The position numbers were made by a program, and so were the translations under genes. Below are positions 1 to 8,958 of a stretch of DNA of 64,000 nucleotides, piece after piece. Under the pieces are notes generated by a model. That model saw only the letters and a program-made list of their open reading frames with translations. It was not told the DNA's origin and did no database searches. Origin of the DNA: Bacillota bacterium. Lineage in GTDB: Bacteria; Bacillota; Clostridia; Acetivibrionales; DTU013. Positions within the stretch are counted from its first letter, which is position 1. Each line of letters starts with the position of its first letter. The stretch is taken from assembly GCA_023399355.1 (NCBI GenBank), contig JAEWQC010000135.1:26372-90371 (forward strand). The letters run 5' to 3'.

Positions 1-759
1 GTCAATCGTATTGTTCCAAGTATCCTCACTGACCATGGGAATATTATAGATATACCCCTGTCCGTAAACCTGTGATAAATAATTCGCCCGGCTTGTGTAA
101 TACGCCATCTGTGTTTGAATAAGCTCAATGATGGTCTGCCTCCGTATGCTGTCGAAGTTGACTGCCGATGTAAAAAGATTCACCGGGTATGCTGCAGCAA
201 GTCGACCCCTCTTGTCCTGAGCCCTTGCAGCGGTTGAGTGGTCAAATACATATGCAAAGTCATCCAGGGTGAAATTGATTGTCAGGTTACTGACGGTATC
301 ATAATAGGAATAAGGAATTTTCGGCATCCACACTTCCCTTGTTTCATATCCGGCTGTGTCAGTGTTGTAGACACCCTGCCAGCTATGTATATACAGGCCG
401 TCATATCCGACTACCATCTGTACCGGCAGGTATGCTTTCAAGGAGTCCTGTCCTATTTTATCCTCTTCCACGCCAAAGTTGATATATGCCGTTTCCAGGA
501 ACCTGTCCATTGCCGCCGGAAGATTCAGTTCAATATCCTTTAAGCTTTTATGCGCTCCTTCAAAATACCGATTTGCCGAATTCATGCCGAAATCCCGAAC
601 CAGGACAATTGTCGCATCCTCACTTGCATTGTACATAACTTCATCATATACCTGCTCCCAGCTTAACGCCTCAATTTGCCGATGCTGCTCCATATCGGCG
701 GAAACAGAGAACGGCAGGAAAGCCAGCAAAAAAAGTATGGCAAAATCAGTAATCTTCAT
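1..759 (-). CDS. secreted protein of the Tad-like operon, 3' end outside window
   Basis: The first 253 codons of a gene that runs off the left edge; the start is an ATG at 759. The first 21 residues form a hydrophobic leader ending in VSA, which looks like a Sec signal peptide, so the product is probably exported. The rest is hydrophilic and rich in Tyr, Asn and Asp, and I recognise no domain in it. The gene overlaps the end of the TadE-like gene by 14 bases, so it is the last visible member of the leftward Tad-type operon. A role as a secreted or envelope part of that machine is inference from context only. Confidence 0.75.
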   Translation of the reverse strand, partial: MKITDFAILFLLAFLPFSVSADMEQHRQIEALSWEQVYDEVMYNASEDATIVLVRDFGMNSANRYFEGAHKSLKDIELNLPAAMDRFLETAYINFGVEEDKIGQDSLKAYLPVQMVVGYDGLYIHSWQGVYNTDTAGYETREVWMPKIPYSYYDTVSNLTINFTLDDFAYVFDHSTAARAQDKRGRLAAAYPVNLFTSAVNFDSIRRQTIIELIQTQMAYYTSRANYLSQVYGQGYIYNIPMVSEDTWNNTID

Positions 760-1267
760 TGGTCACCATTCCTCCAGCCTTTGAAAACAGGAGAGAATTT
801 GCCGCTTCGCCGCCTAATGCCTGAATGAATACCATCGTCCCCGTTTTCGATTTATTGATCACCTCAACGCTAATGTTGTCACCCTGGTGCATCCGGTACT
901 GATGAGCCGGACTTCCATTCATTTCTTGAATAATGGCGCTGAGGGGGAACATTTCTTCCACTACCGTAAAGGTATGTTCCGGGGTATAGCCCGGATCGGT
1001 TGCCTGCAGCGGGTAGTATACTTTTTCAGTATGTACGATGCGGATATCGTAAACATTTTCCGTATTTGATAGTGCTTTTACAAAATCCTCATACATATCA
1101 TCGTCAATATACCCTTTATGCCTTATATCGTTTGCAAATTCCTGCGTCTGCATGTTCACATATTTAAATACCTCCTGGTCGATGATCCAGTAAGCACGGT
1201 ATGCAGGCACTATTGTCAAAAGAATAATGGCAACAATCGACGCAAACAAAGTGGAAAGCGGATTCAT
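746..1267 (-). CDS. TadE-like single-pass membrane protein (minor pilin candidate)
   Basis: A protein of 173 residues. A GGAGG six bases before the ATG at 1267 fixes the start; an in-frame TTG at 1273 is too close to that site. Residues about 4-24 are one hydrophobic helix, followed by a periplasm-type or extracellular domain with many Tyr, Val and Thr. This build (short N-terminus, one helix, beta-rich exported domain of about 150 residues) is that of TadE/TadF pseudopilins, although I see no diagnostic motif. It sits downstream of the pilin-like gene and TadBC, where minor pilins are usually encoded. The TadE assignment is a family-level guess supported mainly by context. Confidence 0.6.
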   Translation of the reverse strand: MNPLSTLFASIVAIILLTIVPAYRAYWIIDQEVFKYVNMQTQEFANDIRHKGYIDDDMYEDFVKALSNTENVYDIRIVHTEKVYYPLQATDPGYTPEHTFTVVEEMFPLSAIIQEMNGSPAHQYRMHQGDNISVEVINKSKTGTMVFIQALGGEAANSLLFSKAGGMVTNEDY

Positions 1268-1343
1268 GTACAACCTCCGTCATACGCTATTTCCTATGGA
1301 GAAAATCGTTAATCAAGCATTTATCCTTTCTAAACTAATCGAA

Positions 1344-1361
1344 ATAAGGAGTAATCCTTAT
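1344..1361. terminator. small hairpin between pilin-like and TadE-like genes
   Basis: A 7-bp perfect stem (ATAAGGA/TCCTTAT) with a 4-base loop in the 137-base gap after the pilin-like gene. It lacks a good T tract. It may lower read-through, so that the abundant pilin is made in excess over downstream genes, or protect the 3' end of the mRNA. The assignment is weak. Confidence 0.3.
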
Positions 1362-1404
1362 ACACATTAACAATAGTAAGAATCATCCATAATTACCACG
1401 GCTG

Positions 1405-1821
1405 TCACTTTTGAGCAAAACTGATCTGGGTAACAATACCGTTTGCGTTCGTTGCAAGTGTAGATGCAAATGTTCCCACAGGGTTAATGTATTTGTCATC
1501 TGTAGAATTGGTAACCGCATATTTGTTTGTGGAACTGTAGGCCACTGCATCAGTTGATGCTTTTGTTTTTACAGTAACCGTAAGCGTATTGGTCTCGCCA
1601 TACATTCTTACCGCATTCACAACATTGCTGCCTGATACTTCTGTACTGTTGTATGCGTCATACTTCTTGGACGCGATTACCTGGCTGATTCCCTTGATAT
1701 CGCTTTCAGAGTTCTTCGTAATGTCAGCGCCCTGGCCAAAAAGTGCAATAGCAATGGCTATTGCCGCAACAGTGATCAGTACGGCAGCTCCGAGCTTAAT
1801 GATTGTGGTTACATTGCTCAT
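1405..1821 (-). CDS. small pilin-like protein, probable major subunit of the Tad-like machine
   Basis: A protein of 138 residues with a strong AGGAGGG ribosome site before the ATG. Residues 1-10 are short and polar, residues about 8-28 are a very hydrophobic Ala/Ile/Val helix, and the rest is a Ser/Thr/Asn-rich extracellular-type domain. This is the shape of a pilin or pseudopilin. I do not see the G-F-x-x-x-E-Y processing site of classical Flp pilins, nor a prepilin peptidase gene in the window, so the processing route is unclear. It follows the TadBC platform gene by about 30 bases, and its isolation downstream by a hairpin is typical of a strongly expressed subunit. Major-subunit status is inference. 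Confidence 0.6.
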   Translation of the reverse strand: MSNVTTIIKLGAAVLITVAAIAIAIALFGQGADITKNSESDIKGISQVIASKKYDAYNSTEVSGSNVVNAVRMYGETNTLTVTVKTKASTDAVAYSSTNKYAVTNSTDDKYINPVGTFASTLATNANGIVTQISFAQK

Positions 1822-1852
1822 TTCATATCCCTCCTGAAAATTAATAGATTTA

Positions 1853-3901
1853 TCACATTAACTGCTTCTGTATAGACGAAAAAGCAGTAAATGACGTAAC
1901 AATAATGGGCAGCGCCATATATAGCAGCAGAACTGCATAAACCGGTACAAAACCGATCAATTGGCCAAACTCGATTTTTTTGTTGACCTGCTGCTTGTTG
2001 GATTCCTTTCTGCTTTCCTTGTAAAATTCCCTCTCCAGTTCCAAAGCGTCAAAAGCTGCAATCAAACTGATGTCTTCATTTGCCATCTGCAGATTATCTA
2101 TGATTTTAACAAAGGGTTTGAATTTTACATCTTCTTTTAGTTTCTCCAAAGCCAGCGTTTGATTTTGATAATTAGTCAGGCACAGCTCAATCGGCGCTCT
2201 GAAAATATTTGCGAATTCCTTCATCCACTCCAATACAACCTTTACATCTACGTTGTCATGATGCATTAAGAGTATAATAATCGTATGGAATTGGAACACC
2301 TCGTCCTCCATATCGACCTTCCTGAGCGATGCCTGGAAAACCAACAGCAACATCGGAAACCACGATGCAACTCCCGCAGCAAGCAAAGCCGCCAGGACTT
2401 CCCATCCTTGCGTAAACTCCTTTTTGCTGTCAATGATTTTCAAACAGATCCTTTGCGCTGTAAGTTCCTGATCCTCACCGTCATACTTCATGGAAGCAAG
2501 CTCTGCTTTGGCCGCTGCCAGGATATCCTCCGCCTTTACAAGGCCCCTGCTTCCAATTTTATGAATAACGGCAGCATCCAGTTCTCTGATTTTTTTATCA
2601 TTTATTAGTTCTTCTTCATCCAGCTTTCCCATCATCCTGAAAAAGTTGGCATTATTGATTCCATAAGCCGTATCCGCCATAATCCTTTCAATGTTGGTCC
2701 GATGGCCGGAGGAAAATACCAAAAGCATCATAATAAAAGCAGCGATGCCGACGATCAGACGTCGCAAGTACAGACCCTCGACAGACATGGCGGATCCTGC
2801 ATCATCTTCCAGAAAGGATTTTAATTTTCTATACTTCGTAGTGTTTTGCCTGGGAGCGAAGATGTTCACAAAAAACCGAACAACGCCTATTTTATTAAGG
2901 TAATAATCCCAGGTCTTCTTATAGTACGCCTTAGTATTTCGTTCCGTCTTTTGAATTTGGACAAGGAATACGTAACATACAACGATGATCAGAAAAATGG
3001 AGCACCTTAAGTAAAATCCGGCTGAAGAGTCATAAAACACTGATACAATCGGAAAGCCCGACCTCATCCAGGATTCAATCACCGGCGGCAGCAGCAGCGG
3101 AAACAGCACGATAATGTTCAATCCGCGCAGCCAATAAGCAAGCTGGTTCTTTTTTATGATTTCTATCTGAATTTCTTCTGTAATATAGTTCAGATTCTTA
3201 ATATACAGAGAAATACCCTCTATCTTCTTGTCTCCGAAGTCCTGAACCAGATAAGAGAAGCCGGCAAATATCTTCAGGAATTTGTTTGAACATGTTTCGT
3301 AATATTCCTTCAACATGTACTCAGGGTTTGCCCCCGTCAAGATATTACAGATCCTTGTGCCCTGATTCAGCATTTCGCCTGAAGCCTTTAAATTTGCGTG
3401 TTTAATAGCTTCACCCACCATTGCGGTTGCATGGTAGAAATGCTTGACATCCCCTACATAATCAACCATAGCCGTCAGCAGTCTTGTATCGGTGTTACCC
3501 GTAAAGCTCCGGATGATCATACTATTGAGATAAATACAGCAAACACCAAACAGCAGCATTGTCCACAGGTTGGCTTGATACAGCCTGACAAGCACAAGAA
3601 ATGTGGCAGTGGATACCAGGATTGCTCCCAATCCGAACAGCAGGGCTTTCATTTCCGGATTCCCTGTTGCAGCAGTGCCGCCAAGAAAAAGCTGTGACCT
3701 TACCCAATTCAGATATCTGCCTACGACAGGCTTCTCATAAAGGAATTCGTACCCGGATCTGGATCCTGTCTTTCTGGCAAATCCTCTGGTATTTATTCTT
3801 ATATAATTCCGGTTGGCGTTTTCAAGTCTGTATGCTACAAGCAGGGCAAACAATGCAATGCTAATCACAAGCCCACCGGCAAAGAGCAGTACAATTTTCA
3901 T
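1853..3901 (-). CDS. fused TadB-TadC type II secretion F-domain platform protein
   Basis: About 682 residues; TadB and TadC are normally two proteins of about 300 each. The N-terminus (to about residue 30) is a membrane helix. A first T2SSF-like module with paired helices spans about residues 85-330 and a second spans about 370-680, ending in two further hydrophobic helices. TadB/TadC form the inner-membrane platform on which the CpaF ATPase acts. The start is uncertain: GTG 3916, GTG 3904 and ATG 3901 all follow a GGGGAGG. The gene overlaps or abuts the end of the upstream ATPase gene (stop at 3907), which implies coupling. The fused state is read directly from one uninterrupted frame. Confidence 0.75.
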   Translation of the reverse strand: MKIVLLFAGGLVISIALFALLVAYRLENANRNYIRINTRGFARKTGSRSGYEFLYEKPVVGRYLNWVRSQLFLGGTAATGNPEMKALLFGLGAILVSTATFLVLVRLYQANLWTMLLFGVCCIYLNSMIIRSFTGNTDTRLLTAMVDYVGDVKHFYHATAMVGEAIKHANLKASGEMLNQGTRICNILTGANPEYMLKEYYETCSNKFLKIFAGFSYLVQDFGDKKIEGISLYIKNLNYITEEIQIEIIKKNQLAYWLRGLNIIVLFPLLLPPVIESWMRSGFPIVSVFYDSSAGFYLRCSIFLIIVVCYVFLVQIQKTERNTKAYYKKTWDYYLNKIGVVRFFVNIFAPRQNTTKYRKLKSFLEDDAGSAMSVEGLYLRRLIVGIAAFIMMLLVFSSGHRTNIERIMADTAYGINNANFFRMMGKLDEEELINDKKIRELDAAVIHKIGSRGLVKAEDILAAAKAELASMKYDGEDQELTAQRICLKIIDSKKEFTQGWEVLAALLAAGVASWFPMLLLVFQASLRKVDMEDEVFQFHTIIILLMHHDNVDVKVVLEWMKEFANIFRAPIELCLTNYQNQTLALEKLKEDVKFKPFVKIIDNLQMANEDISLIAAFDALELEREFYKESRKESNKQQVNKKIEFGQLIGFVPVYAVLLLYMALPIIVTSFTAFSSIQKQLM

Positions 3902-3906
3902 CACAG

Positions 3907-5937
3907 CTAGCCACACCTCCCCGAACGTTCCGGCAAGCTTCCGAATTCCCTGTCAAGGAAGGCAGCAAATAAGCTTTGATCCTCCGGCAGCATGGCTTTC
4001 ATCATTGTCTTTCGGTTCATATCGCTTATTCGGTTCTTAACGACATAGGCCTTCTCGTTAAAATCATATTCAATGATGTTGCGGCTGGTATAGGTATGTC
4101 CGCCCAGCATTCTTTCATAATAGCGGTATTGGGCTTCCTTGATCCGTTTGTCCAGCCTCGCTGCATCCATGTCACTGCTATTCATGCTGTTACTGCCGGT
4201 ACTGCCGGTACTGCCAGTGCTGCTATTGCTACTGTTATTGCCGATACTGCCAGTATTACCGTTACTGTCGTTACTACTATCACTGCTGTTGCTGCCGTTG
4301 CTGGTGCTGCTGTTGCTGCAGTTACTACTGTTACTGCTATTATTACTATTACCGCTGTTACTACCCCTACTATCGTTATAACTACCGGCATCGCTGTTAT
4401 TCCCGAAGTCATCGACATCGGAATCATTTGGTTCAAAGGGAATACATTCTGTTATTCTCTCGATATAGCGTCTGCCTGATAGATCTTTCTCCATGTGTAT
4501 GTCAAAGTTGAGTACCCTGATAATTTGCTCCTCCGCGATACGTTCATTATTAAATACATTGGTTTTGAGAAGAGAATTCCGCAGTGACATTACCAAATCG
4601 GGAAACTTTTTTGCATGATGGGAAAACAGGGTAAACAGACTTGCTACCTGTGCAGTTTGTATCATATAGGCTGCTACGGGATCTGTGGCAACTTCGCCCA
4701 CGATTGTTACGACACCGTCGGTTTTTTTCAATACATCCAGCCCGGACTGTCCGGAAATTGCATCTGTTTCCTGCAGGGTTACGATGTTTCTGTACGGGTA
4801 ACTCTTTCGCACATGAAGTTCAAAAGCCATTTCCAGAATACGAAGGGTATACGGCGGATAAATATGCTCTATCATAGCTCGCAGCAGCGTAGTTTTTCCT
4901 GATCCCTGGGCACCGGTAACACTTGTGTTCATGTTCCCTTTTACGAGGTATTTGATCAGTTCTATCACAAGCTCACAGTTCTTATCTTTGATCAGTCCGG
5001 GAAGTGAAATATCCGGAAGATCAAATTTACGGATGAAAAAGCACCACGTTTCACAGAAGTCCGGTCTTAATACCACAACTCTTGAGCCGTCCTTCAGCTT
5101 ATTGACCTTGTAGCCATCCACTTTGGAAAGCTGGCCCGGATAACCGTATTTATAAACGTTCTGGCATACTCTTTGCAGTTCGTCATAACTGCCAAGCGAA
5201 AGGAATTTCAAATGGATGCTCTTCCCCTGAAAATACAGCCAGACACTTTCATAAGAACGTACCGTTTCGGTATCCGTCGCCGATTCATAATCACTTTTGT
5301 GCTCCTGGACAAACGATTCCGGCAAGCCATTCACGCCGCAGCTTATTCCATCAACCTGCATATCCATGATGTCATCAATGACATTATACCCTTTATATAA
5401 AGAATACACTCTTTGCACGATGATATTATATTTGTCATCGAATGTTATTTCAGGCGACTCTCTCCTGTATATTCGATTGATGTCCCCTTGATCTATAAAG
5501 AAATACTCCAGTTCCCTGGATTTTCTGAGTACATCAAGATCATATTTTCGTATAAGGACGGAAAGTGCCTTATAGCCGTGTTCTTTCTTGTACACATACA
5601 ATAGGATGTCAAATTTATCCTGTACCGATAGATGCTCTGTCCTGTCAAACGGGATAATATTGTTTATTTTTGTGGAATTGATGTCGTAATACTGCAGCAG
5701 CAGTTCCTTGATAAACTCCTTGACAAATTCCTTATCCGGTTTGGAACCATATATACAGTCATTGAGAGCAGCCTGCAGCCGTGATTTTTTATTTTGTTTT
5801 CTTTCAAGCTCAGCGCTCGTGATACCCAGGTCGTTGAGCTTCAATTTCATCATTTCATCCACCGCTTGCTGAATAAATTCTTTTATCTGCATAATGCAGT
5901 AATTTGTCATTTTAGCAGTATCTATTGTTAATTCCAT
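3907..5937 (-). CDS. CpaF/TadA-type secretion ATPase no. 2 with Asn/Ser-rich linker
   Basis: 676 residues, far longer than the roughly 400-450 of a usual CpaF. Walker A GAQGSGKTT is at residues 342-350, the Walker B-like TIVGEV at 411-416, and the His-box histidine is kept (FSHHAKK, about 438-444). The N-terminal 200 residues are helical and unlike standard CpaF. Residues about 512-588 are a low-complexity Asn/Ser/Gly/Thr linker, followed by an 88-residue charged C-terminal tail (DMDAARL onward). GGGAGGA precedes the ATG. It should power assembly through the TadBC platform encoded directly downstream. The linker and tail are not part of the known family and may tether or regulate the hexamer. 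Confidence 0.85.
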   Translation of the reverse strand: MELTIDTAKMTNYCIMQIKEFIQQAVDEMMKLKLNDLGITSAELERKQNKKSRLQAALNDCIYGSKPDKEFVKEFIKELLLQYYDINSTKINNIIPFDRTEHLSVQDKFDILLYVYKKEHGYKALSVLIRKYDLDVLRKSRELEYFFIDQGDINRIYRRESPEITFDDKYNIIVQRVYSLYKGYNVIDDIMDMQVDGISCGVNGLPESFVQEHKSDYESATDTETVRSYESVWLYFQGKSIHLKFLSLGSYDELQRVCQNVYKYGYPGQLSKVDGYKVNKLKDGSRVVVLRPDFCETWCFFIRKFDLPDISLPGLIKDKNCELVIELIKYLVKGNMNTSVTGAQGSGKTTLLRAMIEHIYPPYTLRILEMAFELHVRKSYPYRNIVTLQETDAISGQSGLDVLKKTDGVVTIVGEVATDPVAAYMIQTAQVASLFTLFSHHAKKFPDLVMSLRNSLLKTNVFNNERIAEEQIIRVLNFDIHMEKDLSGRRYIERITECIPFEPNDSDVDDFGNNSDAGSYNDSRGSNSGNSNNSSNSSNCSNSSTSNGSNSSDSSNDSNGNTGSIGNNSSNSSTGSTGSTGSNSMNSSDMDAARLDKRIKEAQYRYYERMLGGHTYTSRNIIEYDFNEKAYVVKNRISDMNRKTMMKAMLPEDQSLFAAFLDREFGSLPERSGRCG
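4174..4404. repeat. triplet-repeat low-complexity tract in cpaF no. 2
   Basis: About 230 bases of degenerate AGC/AAC/GGC-type triplets encoding only Asn, Ser, Gly, Thr and a few Asp, Ile, Met and Cys. All changes keep the reading frame. Such tracts expand and contract by slippage in steps of three, so length differences between strains would change linker length without breaking the gene. Confidence 0.85.
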
Positions 5938-5955
5938 CGGTATCCTCCCACCTGC

Positions 5956-6837
5956 CTATCTGTATACGCCAAACATTTTGTCGAACATCGTTTTCTGAAC
6001 CAGCGGGTTATAGCTGTTTACATCATCAAGCCTGAACAGACTGATGACTTTATTGATAACAATATCAAGGCATTTCATAAATTCGGCCTCCGTGTCGTGC
6101 ATTTTCTTTTTCATCTGGATGTCCGTGAAGTATTTAAGGATTTCATGCTGGTTGATAGCATCCATAAATTTCACATTCCTTGGTATGACATATAGATCCC
6201 CATGATAGTCAAACTCCCTGCGGATCCGCGGGATATCGAATATTGAATTTTCATCATAATTCCCCAGGATGAGCAAATGTGGCTTGTCCTCTATCACGGG
6301 ATTCCACTCCCTGCGTTCAAAGTACGTCCTCAGAACTTCCATATTCTGACTAAGGCTTACAATTAAGACATCCGCCAGATCAAGAGTCTTCGTGGACAGT
6401 TCTCCGCATCCTGCGTTTATATCAAGTATGACGAATTCATAAGCTTTACGGGCACAATTCACAATGTAGGTGATCTGCTCAAGCATCATTCCGCGTGAAT
6501 GGCTGTCTCTGCGGGTTGTTCCCAAAAGCAGCTCCAGCCTGTCCGGAATAAAGATATTGGCATAGTCCCTGAAGTTGGCCGCACACAGTTGTCCTGTCCT
6601 TGCAAGTTTCATCAAGGCATCCATGCCGGATTCATCAAAAATATTGGAAATAGTATTCGCGTTGAAACTATCCGAAAAGAACGCATTCTCCAGATTGCTC
6701 TTATTAATACTGTTATGCATCAGAAGGATCTTGAAAGTACGTGTAAGCGCCAATCTTACAGCTATTGCCATTGCGTTTGACGTATTGCAGGTTTGTCCGT
6801 GAAAAGGTGACCATACTCCGATTAATAGTGATTTCAT
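5956..6837 (-). CDS. CpaE-like MinD/ParA-family protein with degenerate P-loop
   Basis: 293 residues with the ParA/MinD layout. A first strand (LLIGVWSP) leads into a loop at residues about 9-21 where the KGGxGKT signature should be; it reads SPFHGQTCNTS, so the P-loop lysines are missing. A Walker B-like strand FVILDINAG is at about 135-143, and ADVLIVSLSQN resembles the MinD switch region. CpaE/TadZ proteins place the Tad machine in the cell and often have altered P-loops. The ATG overlaps the stop of the CpaB gene by one base (TAATG), so the two are translationally coupled. Nucleotide binding is doubtful. Confidence 0.75.
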   Translation of the reverse strand: MKSLLIGVWSPFHGQTCNTSNAMAIAVRLALTRTFKILLMHNSINKSNLENAFFSDSFNANTISNIFDESGMDALMKLARTGQLCAANFRDYANIFIPDRLELLLGTTRRDSHSRGMMLEQITYIVNCARKAYEFVILDINAGCGELSTKTLDLADVLIVSLSQNMEVLRTYFERREWNPVIEDKPHLLILGNYDENSIFDIPRIRREFDYHGDLYVIPRNVKFMDAINQHEILKYFTDIQMKKKMHDTEAEFMKCLDIVINKVISLFRLDDVNSYNPLVQKTMFDKMFGVYR

Positions 6838-7703
6838 TACCGTGTCCTGCCTCCTTGTACCGCTTCGGTGTCCGATTGTATATCCGGGGCATTATTGTGC
6901 AAAGTGACGGATTTCGCATCCTGCCGGGTTATTGGCGTTTCAGGCTCATTCTTTGCTGCGGATGATGTTGTGGGTGTTGTTGTGGGTGTTGATTTAGCTG
7001 GTTCAGCTAAAGTCTGAGTTCCGGATGTTGTGATTTTAACAGGGATGTATGTGATTTCGGAAGCGGGTTGTTTTTCATCGAGATACAGCAATGATTCTAT
7101 ATGCCCCATGCCTGCAGATTGTTCGGCTATAGCATGGTTGACAAGTGCTCTCTCTGCTGTTGATACCTGTATGATCGCTTTATTGTTTGTTAAATGAATG
7201 ACCTGCTTTTTAGCCAGAACGACAAAAGTATCACCATTGGATCTGACCATCTCCACATCAATCCAATCACCGGCCTTTACCGTATCCGCTACCAGATAGC
7301 CCTGCAATGCATAATCTTTCAAGCGGTCATCAGGTTTAAAAAGATTCTGTGTGGATATCAGTTTCGAATCTGTCAGGATCTCTTTCGTGTCAATTACAGT
7401 CGCAGCTCTTTGATCTGAAATCATAGCGATATCTATAATTGAATTGGCCGGTATTTCCTCCGGATTTCTTTCTGTCAGCTGAAAGAATTCAGGCTTCAGT
7501 TCGTCCCCCTTTTCAATTCTCTGTAAAGACACCAAAACTTTGGTTTTCTTCACAGAACCGGATGTTTGCATCGGAAGACTCACACTCTGGATTTTTCCCG
7601 TATCCACAAGCTTATTATATACAAGCGTTCCCACTATAAAGAGAATAGCGGCCGCAACAAATCCGGATAAAAATATGAAAAATTGCTGTTTTCCTCTGCT
7701 CAT
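6837..7703 (-). CDS. CpaB/RcpC-like SAF-domain pilus assembly protein
   Basis: 288 residues. Residues about 8-30 are an N-terminal membrane helix. The region about 50-115 is a SAF-like beta domain with the typical start (VLVSLQRIEKGDEL) and a following RAATVIDTKEI stretch. A second beta region at about 125-200 (GDWIDVEM) matches the CpaB fold. The last 70 residues are a Thr/Pro/Ser-rich tail. CpaB links the membrane platform to the cell wall or outer parts in Tad systems. The gene overlaps the upstream cpaF by 4 bases (ATGA) and the downstream cpaE-like gene by one base. Confidence 0.8.
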   Translation of the reverse strand: MSRGKQQFFIFLSGFVAAAILFIVGTLVYNKLVDTGKIQSVSLPMQTSGSVKKTKVLVSLQRIEKGDELKPEFFQLTERNPEEIPANSIIDIAMISDQRAATVIDTKEILTDSKLISTQNLFKPDDRLKDYALQGYLVADTVKAGDWIDVEMVRSNGDTFVVLAKKQVIHLTNNKAIIQVSTAERALVNHAIAEQSAGMGHIESLLYLDEKQPASEITYIPVKITTSGTQTLAEPAKSTPTTTPTTSSAAKNEPETPITRQDAKSVTLHNNAPDIQSDTEAVQGGRTR

Positions 7704-8908
7704 ACTGTTTTACTCACCCCAATATCCTTTCGAAGGTACAATCTTCTATAAGCGAAAGCATCATGTCCGGCATCATAGCCCACTACTTCAAGCACTTCAA
7801 CAACTCTAAAATTTTTCATGTAAAATATGGCATTTATGCTTCTGCCAAGCATTTCCTTGGTGGTCTTATCACTCTCTGCGGTACCGCTGACTCTGCCAAG
7901 CATTAGCAGTCTGTCAAGTGCTGCTTCGGCGCTTTCCGATTGCATTGAGGCAATCCCCTTGTATCCGAAAAATGTTGCTTTTACAAACTCCGATGCCTCT
8001 TCACCTGAGATTTCACCGATACAATAAGTATCCATCTTCAGGGTCAGGGCCTCTCTGATCAACTCCTTCAGCGTGACAGCCCTGCTATTCTCATTTTGCC
8101 TCCTGATCTGCTGCTCAATGCTAAAGAGCTTGTCCGGGTAAATCTCCGCTTCCGACTCTACAATAAATACCTGTTCCATTTCCGGAAGACAGTTGATAAA
8201 CGCGCGAAGTAAAGTTGTTTTACCAGCCGTACTCCTTCCACAGAAAACGACTGATGTATCTCCGGCTGCAAACATCCTGAGCATATCCGTCAATTCATCA
8301 TCCAGCATGCCAAGCTCCTTTAGATCCTCAAGCCTGTAGCTTTCCCTGCGATGTTTCCTGATGCTGAGCACAGGTCCTGTGATGTTTCCGGGATAGATGG
8401 ATACACTGATCCTCAGCCTGTATTTTTCATCAGCTACCCTGAAACAGCTTTCATTTTTATGCAAAATACCGCCGTTCCGTATGATAATCAGTCTGCAGTA
8501 GGTATCAAACATTTTAATACTGCCAAAGTTAACAGGTATTTTGCTTCGGACCCCGTGACGCTTGATTGAAAACTGGTTGAACCTCATACCGTCAATATCC
8601 GTGATGTCTTCATCCTCAATGTATCGTTGAAGTTCCCCATACCCGAGGATGTAGTCCATCACCTTGAGGATCAGCTCGTCCCTGAAAATCCCGTAATTGT
8701 ACCTGTTACTTTCAATGTCCCTGGTAACCGCCGATTCGAGCAGCTTTCCATCCTGCTCGCCGTCAACAGCGTCCGACACAAGCCCCGGCGAATCACTGAG
8801 GATATTGTCGGTAATACTGCAGATGATTGAATCAATATCTTCGAACCGTCCCGTCCTACTTGCGACAACTTCATGAGCCAGCTTTCGATAGGATTTTACA
8901 ACAGGCAT
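7700..8908 (-). CDS. CpaF/TadA-type secretion ATPase no. 1, altered His box
   Basis: 402 residues, a normal length for CpaF. Walker A GRSTAGKTT is at 224-232 and the Walker B-like strand TYCIGEIS at 294-301. The segment that in canonical CpaF reads GHDGSLTTIHANS is here GYKGIASMQSES (about 315-326), so both histidines are replaced. The acidic and Arg residues of the N-terminal sensor part look intact. It lies between the kinase-CpaE fusion gene and cpaB. Together with the second, divergent ATPase encoded 3 kb downstream, it suggests either separate motors for extension and retraction or a catalytic/regulatory pair. Pairing is inference. Confidence 0.85.
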   Translation of the reverse strand: MPVVKSYRKLAHEVVASRTGRFEDIDSIICSITDNILSDSPGLVSDAVDGEQDGKLLESAVTRDIESNRYNYGIFRDELILKVMDYILGYGELQRYIEDEDITDIDGMRFNQFSIKRHGVRSKIPVNFGSIKMFDTYCRLIIIRNGGILHKNESCFRVADEKYRLRISVSIYPGNITGPVLSIRKHRRESYRLEDLKELGMLDDELTDMLRMFAAGDTSVVFCGRSTAGKTTLLRAFINCLPEMEQVFIVESEAEIYPDKLFSIEQQIRRQNENSRAVTLKELIREALTLKMDTYCIGEISGEEASEFVKATFFGYKGIASMQSESAEAALDRLLMLGRVSGTAESDKTTKEMLGRSINAIFYMKNFRVVEVLEVVGYDAGHDAFAYRRLYLRKDIGVSKTV

Positions 8909-8958
8909 TCTCTATTCCTCCAAATCAATGTTTTGATTCCAAATATATTTCGAAAAAA

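Noticed and set aside
4174..4404. Possible CRISPR-like repeat array
   Set aside because: The units are 3-base degenerate codon repeats with no spacers. They are a low-complexity coding tract.
3976..4479. Long plus-strand frames rich in Leu or Ala/Thr/Val opposite cpaF no. 2
   Set aside because: They are the complement of the Asn/Ser triplet tract, which has no stop codons in several frames. They have no ribosome site and no family resemblance.
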